DNA from: JAJAZB01 sp964244295
GTDB taxonomy: Bacteria; Bacteroidota; Bacteroidia; Cytophagales; Spirosomataceae
Reading direction: 5' to 3'
Assembly (NCBI GenBank): GCA_964244295.1
Contig: CAXTIG010000039.1
Coordinates: forward strand, 9,633 to 73,632
Length of the DNA: 64,000 nt
Made by a program: the position numbers and the translations under genes. Shown in pieces: positions 7,898 through 17,500 of this stretch (its first letter is position 1; the number at the start of each line of letters is the position of its first letter). The notes beneath the pieces were generated by a model. The model made no database searches. It was not told where the DNA came from and saw nothing but the letters and a program-made list of their open reading frames with translations.

Positions 7898-8731
7898 TCA
7901 GATCGCCCCCACCCGGTGCAGCACGTAAATCCGAGCGAGTAAGCTAAGCTTTTGAAAATCAGGCACCCGAATCCGGGCTTGGCGGATGCGCGACGGGGGC
8001 AAGGCTTTGATTTTGTCGAACAGCCGGAGGTAGTACCGGTAGGCCAAGTACACGCCCATCCGGGCGGAACGGGGCAGTTGGCGGATGCCGCGCAGGGCCT
8101 CGTCGAAATCCTGCTGGATGTCGGCTTCGATGCGTTGCTTGTCGGCGGCGGTAAAGGCGTTGAAGTTGACGCCGGGGAAATACGTTCGACCCCGCTCGTC
8201 GTAGTCGGCCTTCAGGTCGCGAAGGAAGTTTACTTTCTGAAACGCCGCCCCCAGTTTGCGGGCGTCGGCCCGGAGGCGGTCGTAGAGTACGCCGTCACCG
8301 TCGCAAAATACCCGCAGGCACATCAGCCCCACCACTTCCGCCGAGCCGTAAATGTATTCCTGGTAGCCTGCTTCGGCGTAGTCCGTTTCGGTCAAATCCA
8401 GTTCCATGCTGTGCAAAAACGCCTCGATCAGGTCGTGGTCGATGCCGTAGCGGTTCACGACGAGTTGAAACGAATGCAGCACCGGATTGAGGCTGATTTT
8501 TTCCTCGATGGCCCGGTAGGTATCGGCGCGGAAATCGCTCAACAAGCGCACTTTGTCGAAGCCGTGGAAGGTATCCACAATTTCGTCGGCGTAGCGCACG
8601 AAGCCGTAAATGGCGTACACCGGCAGGCGAAAATGGGGCGCGAGCGTTTTAATGCCCAACGTAAACGAGGTGCTGTATTCCTGGGTAATCAGTCGGCTAC
8701 AGCCGAAGCTGGTGCGGTCGTAGAGGTTCAT
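7898..8731 (-). CDS. crtB: Phytoene/squalene synthase (CrtB-like)
   Basis: 277 residues from the ATG at 8731; the longer open frame beginning with TTG at 8845 reads through a palindrome and is not credible. It condenses two geranylgeranyl diphosphates to phytoene. Motifs: YGFVRYADEIVDTF, the first Asp-rich site (about 45-60); KVNFLRDLKADYDERGRTYFP, the second Asp-rich site (about 195-215); and GLMCLRVF in the central helix. It follows crtI on the same strand with a 76-base gap filled by a perfect palindrome. The pair feeds a carotenoid pathway whose cyclase and hydroxylases are not in this window. Confidence 0.92.
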   Translation of the reverse strand: MNLYDRTSFGCSRLITQEYSTSFTLGIKTLAPHFRLPVYAIYGFVRYADEIVDTFHGFDKVRLLSDFRADTYRAIEEKISLNPVLHSFQLVVNRYGIDHDLIEAFLHSMELDLTETDYAEAGYQEYIYGSAEVVGLMCLRVFCDGDGVLYDRLRADARKLGAAFQKVNFLRDLKADYDERGRTYFPGVNFNAFTAADKQRIEADIQQDFDEALRGIRQLPRSARMGVYLAYRYYLRLFDKIKALPPSRIRQARIRVPDFQKLSLLARIYVLHRVGAI

Positions 8732-8742
8732 GTGTTGAGATG

Positions 8743-8805
8743 CAGGAGGCAAGAGACAGGAAACAAGACAAATGCAAAATCTTGTTTCCTGTCTCTTGCC
8801 TCCTG
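8743..8805. repeat. Perfect palindrome between crtI and crtB
   Basis: Arms of 25 bp (8743-8767 and 8781-8805; core GAGGCAAGAGACAGG) flank a 13-base loop. It starts two bases beyond the crtI stop codon and ends 11 bases before the crtB start, so it fills the intercistronic gap. A terminator T-run is absent. It could modulate the CrtI:CrtB ratio by RNA folding (inference). Confidence 0.85.
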
Positions 8806-8807
8806 TT

Positions 8808-10286
8808 TCATTTTCCAATTTCTTTTTCCACTTCCCCCGCCACAACCAGCCCTGAAATGAGCGAGGGTGGGACGCCGGGGCCGGGAACGGTCAGTTGGCC
8901 GGTGTAGTACAAATTACGGACGTGGCGGTTTTTGAGCGAGGGTTTCAGCAGCGCCGTTTGCCGGAGCGTATTGGCCAGGCCGTAGGCGTTGCCCTTGTAG
9001 GCGTGGTAATCGGCACTGAATTCCCGGTGGGCATAACTGCGTTTCACCGTCACGTGTGAACGAATATCGTGACCCACGTAGCGCTCCAACCGATCCATGA
9101 GCAGGTGGTAGTATTTTTCACGAATGCCTTCGGTTTCCTCCAATCCCGGCGCGACCGGAATTAGTAGGAACAGGTTTTCACAGCCTTCGGGGGCCACCGA
9201 GGGGTCGGTTTTCGAGGGGGCCGAGACGTAGAACAGCGGGCGTTCGGGCCAGGCCGGGCTGGTGTAAATTTCGTGGGCGTGGCGGCGGAAATCTTCGTCG
9301 AAAAACAAATTGTGATGGAGTAGTTTGTCCACCCGCCGGTTGATGCCGAGGTAAAACAGCAAGGATGACGGAGCCAGCGTGCGTTGGTCCCAGTAGTCCT
9401 CCGAATAATTGCGGTACGGGGGTTCGAGCAGGGCATCGTCTACATGGTGGTAATCGGCCCCGGCCACCACGGCATCGGCCTCGTAGCTTCCCTTTGTGGT
9501 GCGCACGCGCCGGGCGGTACCTGCCTCCACCTCAATGCGCTCCACGGGTTCGCCGAAGCGAAAGGTAACGCCTTTTTCTTCGGCCAATGTCACCATGCCC
9601 TTCACGATTTCGTGCATTCCGCCCATCGGGTACCAGGTGCCCATCGTGATTTCGGCGTAGTTCATCAGGCTGTACATCGCCGGGGTATTTTCCGGCACCG
9701 CCCCCAGAAACAGGATGGGAAATTCCAGCAGTTTCAGGATTTTTTCTTCCTTGAAATACTTTCTGACGTGGCTGTAAAACGATTGCAACACGTCGAGGCG
9801 CGCCACGTCGGCGAGGAGTTTCAGGCTCAAAAATTCAGTAATCCGGCGACTGGGTTTCCACACAAAATCGCCGATACCGACCTTGTATTTGTACGCGGCC
9901 TGATCGAGAAATTCGCGAAAGCGCGGGGCGCTGCCTGGTTCGAGTTGCTCAAAAAGCGCGGTGAGATTTTCAATACCCACCGGGAGGTTGATGACTTCCT
10001 CGGGCCCGAAAATCACGGCGTAGGACGGATCGAGGCGCAGGAGGCGGTAGTAATCGGAGGGTTTACGTCCGAAGCGAGCGAAGTAAGTTTCGAACACGTC
10101 GGGCATCCAATACCAGCTCGGCCCCATGTCGAAGCGAAATCCGTTTTCGTTAAACACCCTTGCCCGCCCGCCAGGGGTTTCGTTCTTTTCCAGCACCGTT
10201 ACCTGGTAGCCCCGGTCGGCCAGCGCGGTGGCGGCAGCCAGCCCGGCAAACCCGGCCCCGATGACAATCACTCGTTTTGCAATCAT
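8808..10286 (-). CDS. crtI: Phytoene desaturase (CrtI)
   Basis: 492 residues from the ATG at 10286, placed so that the protein opens with the dinucleotide-binding fold (MIAKRVIVIGAGFAGLAAA). The FAD-binding motif continues as LEKNETPGGRARVF; GFRFDMGPSWYWMPDVFE and the C-terminal GQLTVPGPGVPPSLISGLV are diagnostic of bacterial CrtI-type desaturases, which introduce several double bases into phytoene at the membrane to give lycopene or a related product. A longer frame starting at 10412 lacks homology in its first 42 residues. It is transcribed ahead of crtB and behind an ECF sigma gene. Confidence 0.93.
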   Translation of the reverse strand: MIAKRVIVIGAGFAGLAAATALADRGYQVTVLEKNETPGGRARVFNENGFRFDMGPSWYWMPDVFETYFARFGRKPSDYYRLLRLDPSYAVIFGPEEVINLPVGIENLTALFEQLEPGSAPRFREFLDQAAYKYKVGIGDFVWKPSRRITEFLSLKLLADVARLDVLQSFYSHVRKYFKEEKILKLLEFPILFLGAVPENTPAMYSLMNYAEITMGTWYPMGGMHEIVKGMVTLAEEKGVTFRFGEPVERIEVEAGTARRVRTTKGSYEADAVVAGADYHHVDDALLEPPYRNYSEDYWDQRTLAPSSLLFYLGINRRVDKLLHHNLFFDEDFRRHAHEIYTSPAWPERPLFYVSAPSKTDPSVAPEGCENLFLLIPVAPGLEETEGIREKYYHLLMDRLERYVGHDIRSHVTVKRSYAHREFSADYHAYKGNAYGLANTLRQTALLKPSLKNRHVRNLYYTGQLTVPGPGVPPSLISGLVVAGEVEKEIGK

Positions 10287-10457
10287 GAATAAAAATAGCG
10301 CACTCGCTCTTCCACTCCACCGCAAGTTGGGCGATTCGGGGGGAAGCTGCAAGCCGGATGCGGGTGATTTTGAGAACTCCGTAAAAACAAAAAAGTTGGA
10401 GGAGACCCCCAACCCTTTGCAACCTTCTTCTGTTAACCAAAAAACGTGCTATCGTGG

Positions 10458-10528
10458 GTGAGAAGCGTTCGGTGAGAAGTGAGATGGTTCGAATGGCTAC
10501 TTCTCACGGCTCACCGAACGCTTCTCAC
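10458..10528. repeat. Palindrome between the ECF sigma gene and crtI
   Basis: GTGAGAAGCGTTCGGTGAG (10458-10476) is repeated inverted at 10510-10528; an inner GAGAAGT/ACTTCTC pair extends the structure. It starts five bases beyond the sigma-factor stop codon. Same design but different sequence from the crtI-crtB palindrome. Confidence 0.8.
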
Positions 10529-10533
10529 AAAGT

Positions 10534-11046
10534 TCAATTCCAGTGCGCGTACATATGAAGTTTCCCCTTCAATTCTTTTCGGGCAATGTGAATCCGGTTT
10601 TTCACCGTTCCGATGGGAATATTGAGTTTCTGCGCAATCTCGTGGTACTTAAAGCCCCGGAAGTGCATCATAAACGGCGTTTTGTAAGCCTCTTCCAGGG
10701 CATTGACGGCCCGATTGATGTCGTCCAGCGTAAACGTGGAATAGGCACTGTTGCTGGTGCTGCTTTCCACCGAGTTGATGTAATGTAGGTTTTCCGAGGT
10801 ATCGATGAAGGTGTTCTTCCGCACCATCCGCTGGTAGTTGGTGATGAACGTATTCTTCATGATCGTGTAAAGCCATGCCTTCAGGTTGGTGCCGTCGGCG
10901 TACTTTTCGCGGTTGGTAAAGGCCTTCATCAAGGTGTCTTGCAAAAGGTCATTGGCATCTTCTGCGTCTTTCGTCAGACGCAGGGCAAAGGGCCGAAGTG
11001 ACTTGGATACCTTGCCAATGGTTGAAGTGAATTCCAGCACCGTCAT
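10534..11046 (-). CDS. RNA polymerase ECF sigma factor (sigma-70 family)
   Basis: 170 residues with both expected regions. Region 2 (about 15-80): RLTKDAEDANDLLQDTLMKA and NLKAWLYTIMKNTFITNYQR. Region 4 (about 110-165): ALEEAYKTPFMMHFRGFKYH and KLNIPIGTVKNRIHIARKEL, the helix-turn-helix that reads the -35 side. No anti-sigma gene is adjacent, so control by such a partner is not evident here. It lies upstream of crtI-crtB on the same strand, 247 bases away; a role in light- or stress-induced carotenoid synthesis is plausible from context only. Confidence 0.9.
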   Translation of the reverse strand: MTVLEFTSTIGKVSKSLRPFALRLTKDAEDANDLLQDTLMKAFTNREKYADGTNLKAWLYTIMKNTFITNYQRMVRKNTFIDTSENLHYINSVESSTSNSAYSTFTLDDINRAVNALEEAYKTPFMMHFRGFKYHEIAQKLNIPIGTVKNRIHIARKELKGKLHMYAHWN

Positions 11047-11393
11047 GGAAATAAGGTTTTTAGTTTGTTTAAGTCAAAGTAAAATACGGTTAAACAAAAT
11101 TCCAAAGGAGGATACTAAAATTTCTATAAAAAAGTGTGACTTTGTTAAACAAAGCTGCTAAAACACTCCAACAAAACTAGCACTAAGGCGTTGGCAAACC
11201 AGCCAAAACTACCCCGTTTCGATTTGAAAAGCCTTTTTGGATACCCTGGTTGCCTGGTACTTAAATAAAACTACTCAGTAGCCCAACTGTCCTACCCATG
11301 AGGTTCCAATTCTACAAAATGGGGAATAAGAAATCAAGTGCAACGCGATTGCATGAATAGGCCTATCTTTGTGGCCCGATTTATGACCCGACT
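11047..11393. other. Divergent intergenic region with the receptor operator
   Basis: About 350 bases between the divergent sigma and receptor genes. Apart from the operator and promoter listed at 11340-11371 I see no gene or strong repeat. The region is more AT-rich than its neighbours near 11080-11170. Confidence 0.5.
11340..11371 (+). promoter_or_regulatory. Putative metal operator (GCAACGCGATTGC) and -7 box before the ZnuD-like receptor
   Basis: GCAAC-GCG-ATTGC (11340-11352) is an inverted repeat of the form GCAAC-N3-GTTGC with one mismatch, the motif seen twice in the cobW/lipoprotein divergent promoter. TATCTTTG (11364-11371) fits the TAnnTTTG -7 element. The palindrome lies just upstream of it, within the promoter, so a bound protein would block RNA polymerase. 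The regulator is inferred (Zur- or Fur-like), not seen. Confidence 0.5.
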
Positions 11394-13733
11394 ATGCGAT
11401 GGCATTCTTGGTGGTGGTTGCTGGTTAGTGTAACCGCTCCCACCCTGACAAAAGCACAAACTCAGGAATGTACCTGCACCATTCAGGGGCGCATTACCGA
11501 ACGCACCAACAAGCAGGCAGTCGTTGGGGCGTTAATTTACTTGAAAGGAACCAATCAGGCGGCATTGAGCGATAGTTTAGGAACTTACGTTCTAAAAAAT
11601 CTCTGCCAAGGGCGCTATACGCTGGTTTGCCAGCTCATCGGCTACGCCCCCACCCAAGTGCCCATTACCCTCAATCATGACGACGCTTTTCGGCAAAACC
11701 TGGCGCTTCTCGAAGAAGACGTACACCTCCAGGACGTGGTGGTTACTGCCCGCCGCAACATACCGAGTACCCAGGCCCGTAGCGAACTGAGCGGTGCTGA
11801 CCTTGACCGCAGTAGGGGGCAATCGCTCGGCGAAGTCCTCAAAGCCGTGACCGGCGTCACGACGCTGCAAACCGGCAGCAACATTTCCAAGCCTGTCATC
11901 CACGGCCTGCACTCCAACCGGGTACTGATTCTCAACAACGGCATCCGGCAGGAAGGCCAGCAGTGGGGAGCCGAACACGCGCCGGAAATCGACCCCTTCG
12001 TGGCCAAAAAAATTTCGGTGCTAAAAGGCGCGGCGGGTGTCCGCTACGGGGCCGATGCCGTGGGCGGCGTGGTGCTGGTCGAACCCGACCCGCTGCCCGA
12101 CACGAGCGGGGTTTCGGGGGAAATCAACTTAGTCGGTTTTTCCAACGGGCGACAAGGCGTGGCTTCCGGATTGGTGCAGGGGGGAGTTGGTGGGTGGCAG
12201 GGCTTCGGCTGGCGGGCGCAGGGCACGGCCAAACGCGGCGGCGACGTGAGCGCCGCCGATTACCGGCTGGTCAACACGGGCATCCGCGAACTCAACTTTT
12301 CGCTGGCGGCGGGCTACCGCGCCCGGCGGGCGGGAGCCGAGGTGTTTTTCAGTCAATTCAATACCCAACTCGGTATTTTCAGCGGCTCGCACATTGGCAG
12401 CACCACCGACCTCCGAACGGCGCTCGACTCTCCGCGCCCCCGGCCTGAGTACACGCCCGATGCCTTCAGCTACCGCCTCGACCGGCCTTACCAGGATGTG
12501 CGGCATACCCTGTTGAAAACCCACGCCTATTGGCGACCCACCCCCGGCGGCACCTTCACGCTGACGCTCGCCCGGCAGTTCAATTACCGCGCCGAGTACG
12601 ACATCACCCGCCAAAGCACCGCCGCCCAGCAACGCTTTCGGCTCAACACCTACACCGGCGAACTGCTCTGGGAACATCCCAGGGTTTGGAAACAGCTTTC
12701 GGGCAGCGTGGGATTGACGGGGCTTTGGCAGGAAAATCTGTCGTCGGGGTTGGAACTGGCCCTGCCGCTTTCCCGCACCGTGCTAATTCCCAATTTCCGG
12801 CAATCGACGGGTGGGGTGTTCGTCATCGAGCGCCTGGTGTTGCCCCGCTGGGAACTGGAAGCCGGGCTGCGCCTCGACGGGCGGCAGTTGCACACGTTTC
12901 AGAAACGCTTCGCCGCCGCCGTGAGCAGCGAGGTGAGCGAAACCACCCGGTTTAACCACAACCTGTCGGGTACAATCGGAGCGATTTTCACGATGAAGGA
13001 AGGATTGACGGCCCGCTTCAACGCCGGGTCGGCCTGGCGACCGCCCACCGTGAGCGAGTTGTACTCGGAGGGCGTTCACCACGGCGCGGCGGCTTACGAA
13101 GAAGGCGATGCGAGCCTCGGTCCCGAAACCGCTTACAACACTTCGCTGACGCTGAATTACGCCAACAAACGCGTGGCAGCGGAACTGAATTTGTTTACGA
13201 ACTACATCCAGAATTTCATTTACCTCCAGCCCCAGGATTCAGCGCGGCTCACCGTGCGCGGGGCCTTTCCGTTCTTCAAATACACCCAGGTGGACGCCAC
13301 GTTCCGGGGCTTCGACGCTTCGGTGTCGGCGCTGCTCACCGAGCGCCTCACGCTCACGAGCAAGTATGCCTTCCTCCGCGTCCGCGACGTGCGCAACGAC
13401 CGGTTTCTGGTCAGCATTCCCGCCAATCGTTGGGAAAATGCCCTCCGGTACGCGTTTCCAAAACGCAGCGCGTATATCGGGCTGGGTTCACTTTTCGTAG
13501 CCCGGCAAACCCGCGTTGAACCCGGTAGCGACTTCGCCCTGCCTCCGCCCGCCTACTGGCTTTGGAACGCCGAAGCCGGGCTGACGCTACGCAGCGCCGG
13601 ACATCCCCTCGACCTGAGCCTGAACGTCAGCAACCTGTTTAACGCCAGCTACCGTGAGTACCTGAATCGCTTCCGGTATTTTGCCGATGACCTGGGGCGG
13701 AACGTGGTCTTGCGGACGAAGTGGGCGTTTTAA
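11394..13733 (+). CDS. TonB-dependent receptor, ZnuD-like (probable divalent metal uptake)
   Basis: 779 residues. Signal peptide (about 1-21, ending TKAQ); carboxypeptidase-regulatory-like domain (about 25-110, GRITERTNKQAVVGALIYLK); plug (about 115-230) with ALLEEDVHLQDVVVTARR, ISKPVIHGLHSNRVLILNNG and RQEGQQWGAEHAPEIDPF; then a barrel ending YFADDLGRNVVLRTKWAF. The QQWGAEHAPEIDP block is typical of the ZnuD/heavy-metal subgroup. It heads a same-strand run containing a Czc-type pump and a Zn/Cd ATPase. An operator-like palindrome shared with the zinc-type cobW promoter supports metal control. Whether uptake or an efflux-related role applies cannot be settled from sequence. Confidence 0.85.
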   Translation: MRWHSWWWLLVSVTAPTLTKAQTQECTCTIQGRITERTNKQAVVGALIYLKGTNQAALSDSLGTYVLKNLCQGRYTLVCQLIGYAPTQVPITLNHDDAFRQNLALLEEDVHLQDVVVTARRNIPSTQARSELSGADLDRSRGQSLGEVLKAVTGVTTLQTGSNISKPVIHGLHSNRVLILNNGIRQEGQQWGAEHAPEIDPFVAKKISVLKGAAGVRYGADAVGGVVLVEPDPLPDTSGVSGEINLVGFSNGRQGVASGLVQGGVGGWQGFGWRAQGTAKRGGDVSAADYRLVNTGIRELNFSLAAGYRARRAGAEVFFSQFNTQLGIFSGSHIGSTTDLRTALDSPRPRPEYTPDAFSYRLDRPYQDVRHTLLKTHAYWRPTPGGTFTLTLARQFNYRAEYDITRQSTAAQQRFRLNTYTGELLWEHPRVWKQLSGSVGLTGLWQENLSSGLELALPLSRTVLIPNFRQSTGGVFVIERLVLPRWELEAGLRLDGRQLHTFQKRFAAAVSSEVSETTRFNHNLSGTIGAIFTMKEGLTARFNAGSAWRPPTVSELYSEGVHHGAAAYEEGDASLGPETAYNTSLTLNYANKRVAAELNLFTNYIQNFIYLQPQDSARLTVRGAFPFFKYTQVDATFRGFDASVSALLTERLTLTSKYAFLRVRDVRNDRFLVSIPANRWENALRYAFPKRSAYIGLGSLFVARQTRVEPGSDFALPPPAYWLWNAEAGLTLRSAGHPLDLSLNVSNLFNASYREYLNRFRYFADDLGRNVVLRTKWAF

Positions 13734-13916
13734 GCAGTTGGCACTTAGTAAACGGGTAAATTGGCACTTGGTATCTCAAAATAAAGTATTGATAATCAAA
13801 AAATTATTCAATTACCACTTTGCTCAATTACCTCTGCACAGGTACTTAAGTGAGAATGGCCGTACCCGGCTCAGGTGATTTATTTTTTTGACTCCCTGTT
13901 GCACGGTTCGCCTTTC

Positions 13917-13924
13917 TACCTTTG
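13917..13924 (+). promoter_or_regulatory. Putative -7 element TACCTTTG four bases before a start codon
   Basis: TACCTTTG-AACC-ATG repeats the exact arrangement seen at pabB and purK. A leaderless or near-leaderless mRNA for the small Cys/His protein is predicted. A TTTG at 13887-13890 is a possible but rather distant -33 element. Confidence 0.45.
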
Positions 13925-13928
13925 AACC

Positions 13929-14291
13929 ATGAAGTTCCTCAGCGTTGTGTGGGCTTGCTACGTGCTGGTGTTGTCGTGCTTCCCCTGCACGCACGACCAC
14001 GAGGCCGCGCCGCACCCAAACGCCGTTGCTTCCCTTCGGGTAGACGCCGATGAACCAGTGACAACCTCCCGCGAATCCCAGGCACCCGACCACGAGGAAG
14101 ACCACGCCTGCTCGCCGTTCTGCACGGGCGCCTGCTGCGTCGCCTCAGTCACGGCTCCGGCCTCCGTTCGTTGGTTGCCACCCTCCGTGCTGAACATCGT
14201 GCCCGCGACTCGCCGTTCTTTTTCGTATGCTTCTCCCCGGCTGACGACTCCCATCGTCAGCATTTGGCAACCGCCCAAATTGTCCGTCTGA
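13929..14291 (+). CDS. Small exported Cys/His-rich protein of the metal island (DUF6660-like)
   Basis: 120 residues with a signal-type start (MKFLSVVWACYVLVLSCFPC), a His/Asp/Glu-rich middle (THDHEAAPH, PDHEEDHA) and a CSPFCTGACC cluster (about residues 61-70). From memory this matches the small DUF6660 proteins found before CusA/CzcA genes in Bacteroidota; the label should be checked. The Cys and His clusters could bind metal in the periplasm. It sits 261 bases upstream of the pump gene and shares its strand. Confidence 0.65.
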   Translation: MKFLSVVWACYVLVLSCFPCTHDHEAAPHPNAVASLRVDADEPVTTSRESQAPDHEEDHACSPFCTGACCVASVTAPASVRWLPPSVLNIVPATRRSFSYASPRLTTPIVSIWQPPKLSV

Positions 14292-14552
14292 ACCAGCCTT
14301 TTCAGAGGCTGGAATGACCCCGTCGTGTGGTTTTCCGTACCAATGCGATGGGATTAACTCGTCTTTTTTCCTGACGCGTTCAGACGCTATTCATGCGGGA
14401 ACCTCCACTTCGGGTTTTCACTCGAAATCAATTCTCGCTATTCCGACCGGTGGGCACTGCATTGCTTGCTTTACTGGTATTCCTGTGCGCCTGCCACCCG
14501 CTCAAATCCCGCCTAAAGCGGGCTGCTTAACGACTGAATTGAACAAAAAATT

Positions 14553-17500
14553 ATGCTGGATTCCATCATTCGGTTTTCGATAAAAAACAAACTCATCGTC
14601 GGGCTGTTCACCCTGGCGCTGGTGGCCTGGGGGAGCTATTCGCTCAGCCGCCTGCCCATCGATGCCCTGCCCGACATCACCAACAATCAGGTCCAGGTCA
14701 TCACGAGCAGCCCCTCGCTGTCGGCCCCCGACGTGGAACGGCTCATCACCTTTCCCGTCGAACAAACGATGGCTAACCTGCCCGATTTGGTCGAAATGCG
14801 CTCTTTTTCGCGCTTTGGGCTGTCGGTCGTCACCATCGTTTTCGAGGACGACGTCGACGTGTACCTGGCCCGTCAGCAGGTGTTCGAGCGCCTCCAACAG
14901 GCCCGCAACCAGATTCCGCCCGGCGTGGGGTCGCCCGAACTGGCCCCCGTCACGACGGGCCTGGGCGAAATTTATCAGTACGTGCTGCGCCCCAAACCCG
15001 GCTACGAAAAGCGCTTCCCCGCCACCGAACTCCGCTCGATTCAGGATTGGATCGTGCGGCGGCAACTCCTCGGCACCGAGGGCGTGGCCGACGTGAGCAG
15101 CTTCGGAGGTTATTTGAAACAGTATGAAATCGCCCTCGACCCCCAGCGCCTGCGGGCCAGCGGCGTGACGATGGACGACCTGTTTTCCGCCCTGGAAAAA
15201 AACAACCAGAACACCGGAGGGGCCTACATCGACCGCAAGCCTAACGCCTACTTCATCCGCAGCGAGGGCCTCATCGGCACCCTGGCCGACATCGGCAGCA
15301 TCCCCGTCCGGCGCACGCCCGAAGGCCTGCCCGTGCTGGTGCGCGACGTGGCCGAGGTGCGCTTCGGCCACGCCGTGCGCTACGGGGCCATGACCCGCAA
15401 CGACCAAAGCGAAGTGGTCGGGGGGATTGTGATGATGCTGAAAGGGGCCAACTCCTCGGAGGTGATTGGCAACGTGAAGACGCGCATCGAACAAGTTGAA
15501 AAGTCCTTGCCGGAGGGCGTCGAAATTCACGCTTTCCTCGACCGCACTGACCTCGTGAACCGGGCCATCGGCACCGTCACGAAAAACCTCATCGAAGGCG
15601 CGCTCATCGTGATTTTTGTGCTCGTGCTGATGCTGGGCAATTGGCGGGCGGGACTGGTGGTGGCCTCGGTCATTCCGCTGGCCATGCTTTTCGCCATCGC
15701 GCTGATGAATCTCTTCGGCGTGTCGGGTAATTTGATGAGCCTCGGGGCCATCGACTTCGGCCTCATCGTCGACGGGGCCGTCATCATCGTCGAGGCCACG
15801 CTGCACCACCTGCAACGAAAAATGAATGAATTAACGAATGAGCGAATGAATGAATGCAATTCTGAGGGTACCCTATTCACTCATTCACTCATTCCTTCAT
15901 TCACTCAATCTGAAATGGACGAGGAAGTGTACGTCTCGGCCAGCCGAATCCGTTCGTCGGCGGCGTTTGGCGAAATCATCATCCTCATCGTGTACCTGCC
16001 CATCCTGGCGCTGGTGGGCGTGGAGGGCAAAATGTTCCGCCCGATGGCGCAGACCGTCGTGTTCGCCATCCTCGGCGCGTTCATCCTCTCGCTGACCTAC
16101 GTACCCGCCATGTCGGCGCTTTTCCTGAGCAAAAATCCCGTCCGCGAAGGCACCCGCACCCTTTCCGACCGCATCATGGCGACCTTCCACCGGGGGTACG
16201 ACCCGCTCATTCGCTGGACGTTGCGGAGCAAGGGCCTCGTCGTGGGCACGTCGCTGCTGCTCTTCCTGGGGTCGGTCTGGTTGTTTTCCCGGCTCGGCGG
16301 GGAGTTTATTCCTGAATTGGACGAAGGCGATTTTGCCATCGAAACCCGCGTCATGACCGGCAGTTCGTTGTCGCAGACCATCGAGGCTTCGCTGAAAGCG
16401 GGCGCGGTGTTGAAAAGGGAATTTCCCGAAGTCAAAGAAGTTATCGGCAAAATCGGCTCCGGCGAAATTCCCACCGACCCCATGCCCATCGAAGCCTGCG
16501 ATTTGATGGTGATTCTCAAAGACCGCGCCGAGTGGACCTCGGCCAAAACCCGCCCCGAACTGGCCGACAAAATGCAGGCGGCCCTGAGCAAAATTCCGGG
16601 CGTGGAGTACGGTTTTCAACAACCCATCCAGATGCGTTTCAACGAACTCATGACTGGCATCCGGCAGGACGTGGCCGTGAAAATTTACGGCGAAAACCTC
16701 ACCGTGCTGGCCGACTACGCCGCCCGCATCGGCAAGCTGGTGCCGGGCGTGACCGGGGCCGCCGATTTGTACGTCGAAGCGGTGTCGGGTTTGCCGCAAA
16801 TCGTGGTCAACTTCGACCGCGAAGCCCTGGCCCGCCTCGGCCTGAGCATCCAGGACGCCAACCGCACCCTGCAAACGGCCTTCGCCGGAGCCACGGCGGG
16901 GCTGGTGTTTGAGGGCGAGCGCCGCTACGACCTCGTCGTGCGCCTGCAACAGGACAACCGCCAGCGCCTCGACGACGTGCAGAACCTGCTCCTCTCCACC
17001 CCCGACGGCCAGACCGTACCGCTGAACCAGGTGGCGAAGGTGTCGTTTGAAAATAGTGTCAACCAGGTGCAGCGCGAAAACGCCCAGCGCCGCATCACCG
17101 TGGCCTTCAACGTGCGGGGCCGCGATGTGGAAAGCGTGGTAAACGAACTGCGCACGAAGATTGAAACGGGGGTGCGCCTGCCCGCCGGGTACTACCTCAC
17201 CTACGGCGGCCAGTTTCAGAATCTGGAAGAAGCCAAGCAGCGGCTCTCGGTGGCCGTGCCCGTGGCGCTGGGGCTGATTTTTCTGCTCTTGTTTTTCACC
17301 TTCGGCTCGATTCGGCAGAGCCTGCTCATTTTCACGGCCATTCCGCTGTCGGCCATCGGCGGCGTGCTGGCGCTCTGGCTGCGCGATATGCCCTTCAGCA
17401 TTTCGGCGGGAGTCGGGTTCATCGCGCTCTTCGGCGTGTCGGTGCTCAACGGCATCGTGCTCATCGGCGAGTTCAACCACCTCCGGCAGGAGGGCGTCAC

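Noticed and set aside
8732..8845. N-terminal extension of crtB from a TTG start
   Set aside because: It reads through the perfect palindrome and gives a Cys-rich peptide unlike any phytoene synthase start.
14293..14340. Possible terminator hairpin after the Cys/His protein (CCAGCC...GGCTGG)
   Set aside because: Very short stem without a T run; not convincing as a terminator.
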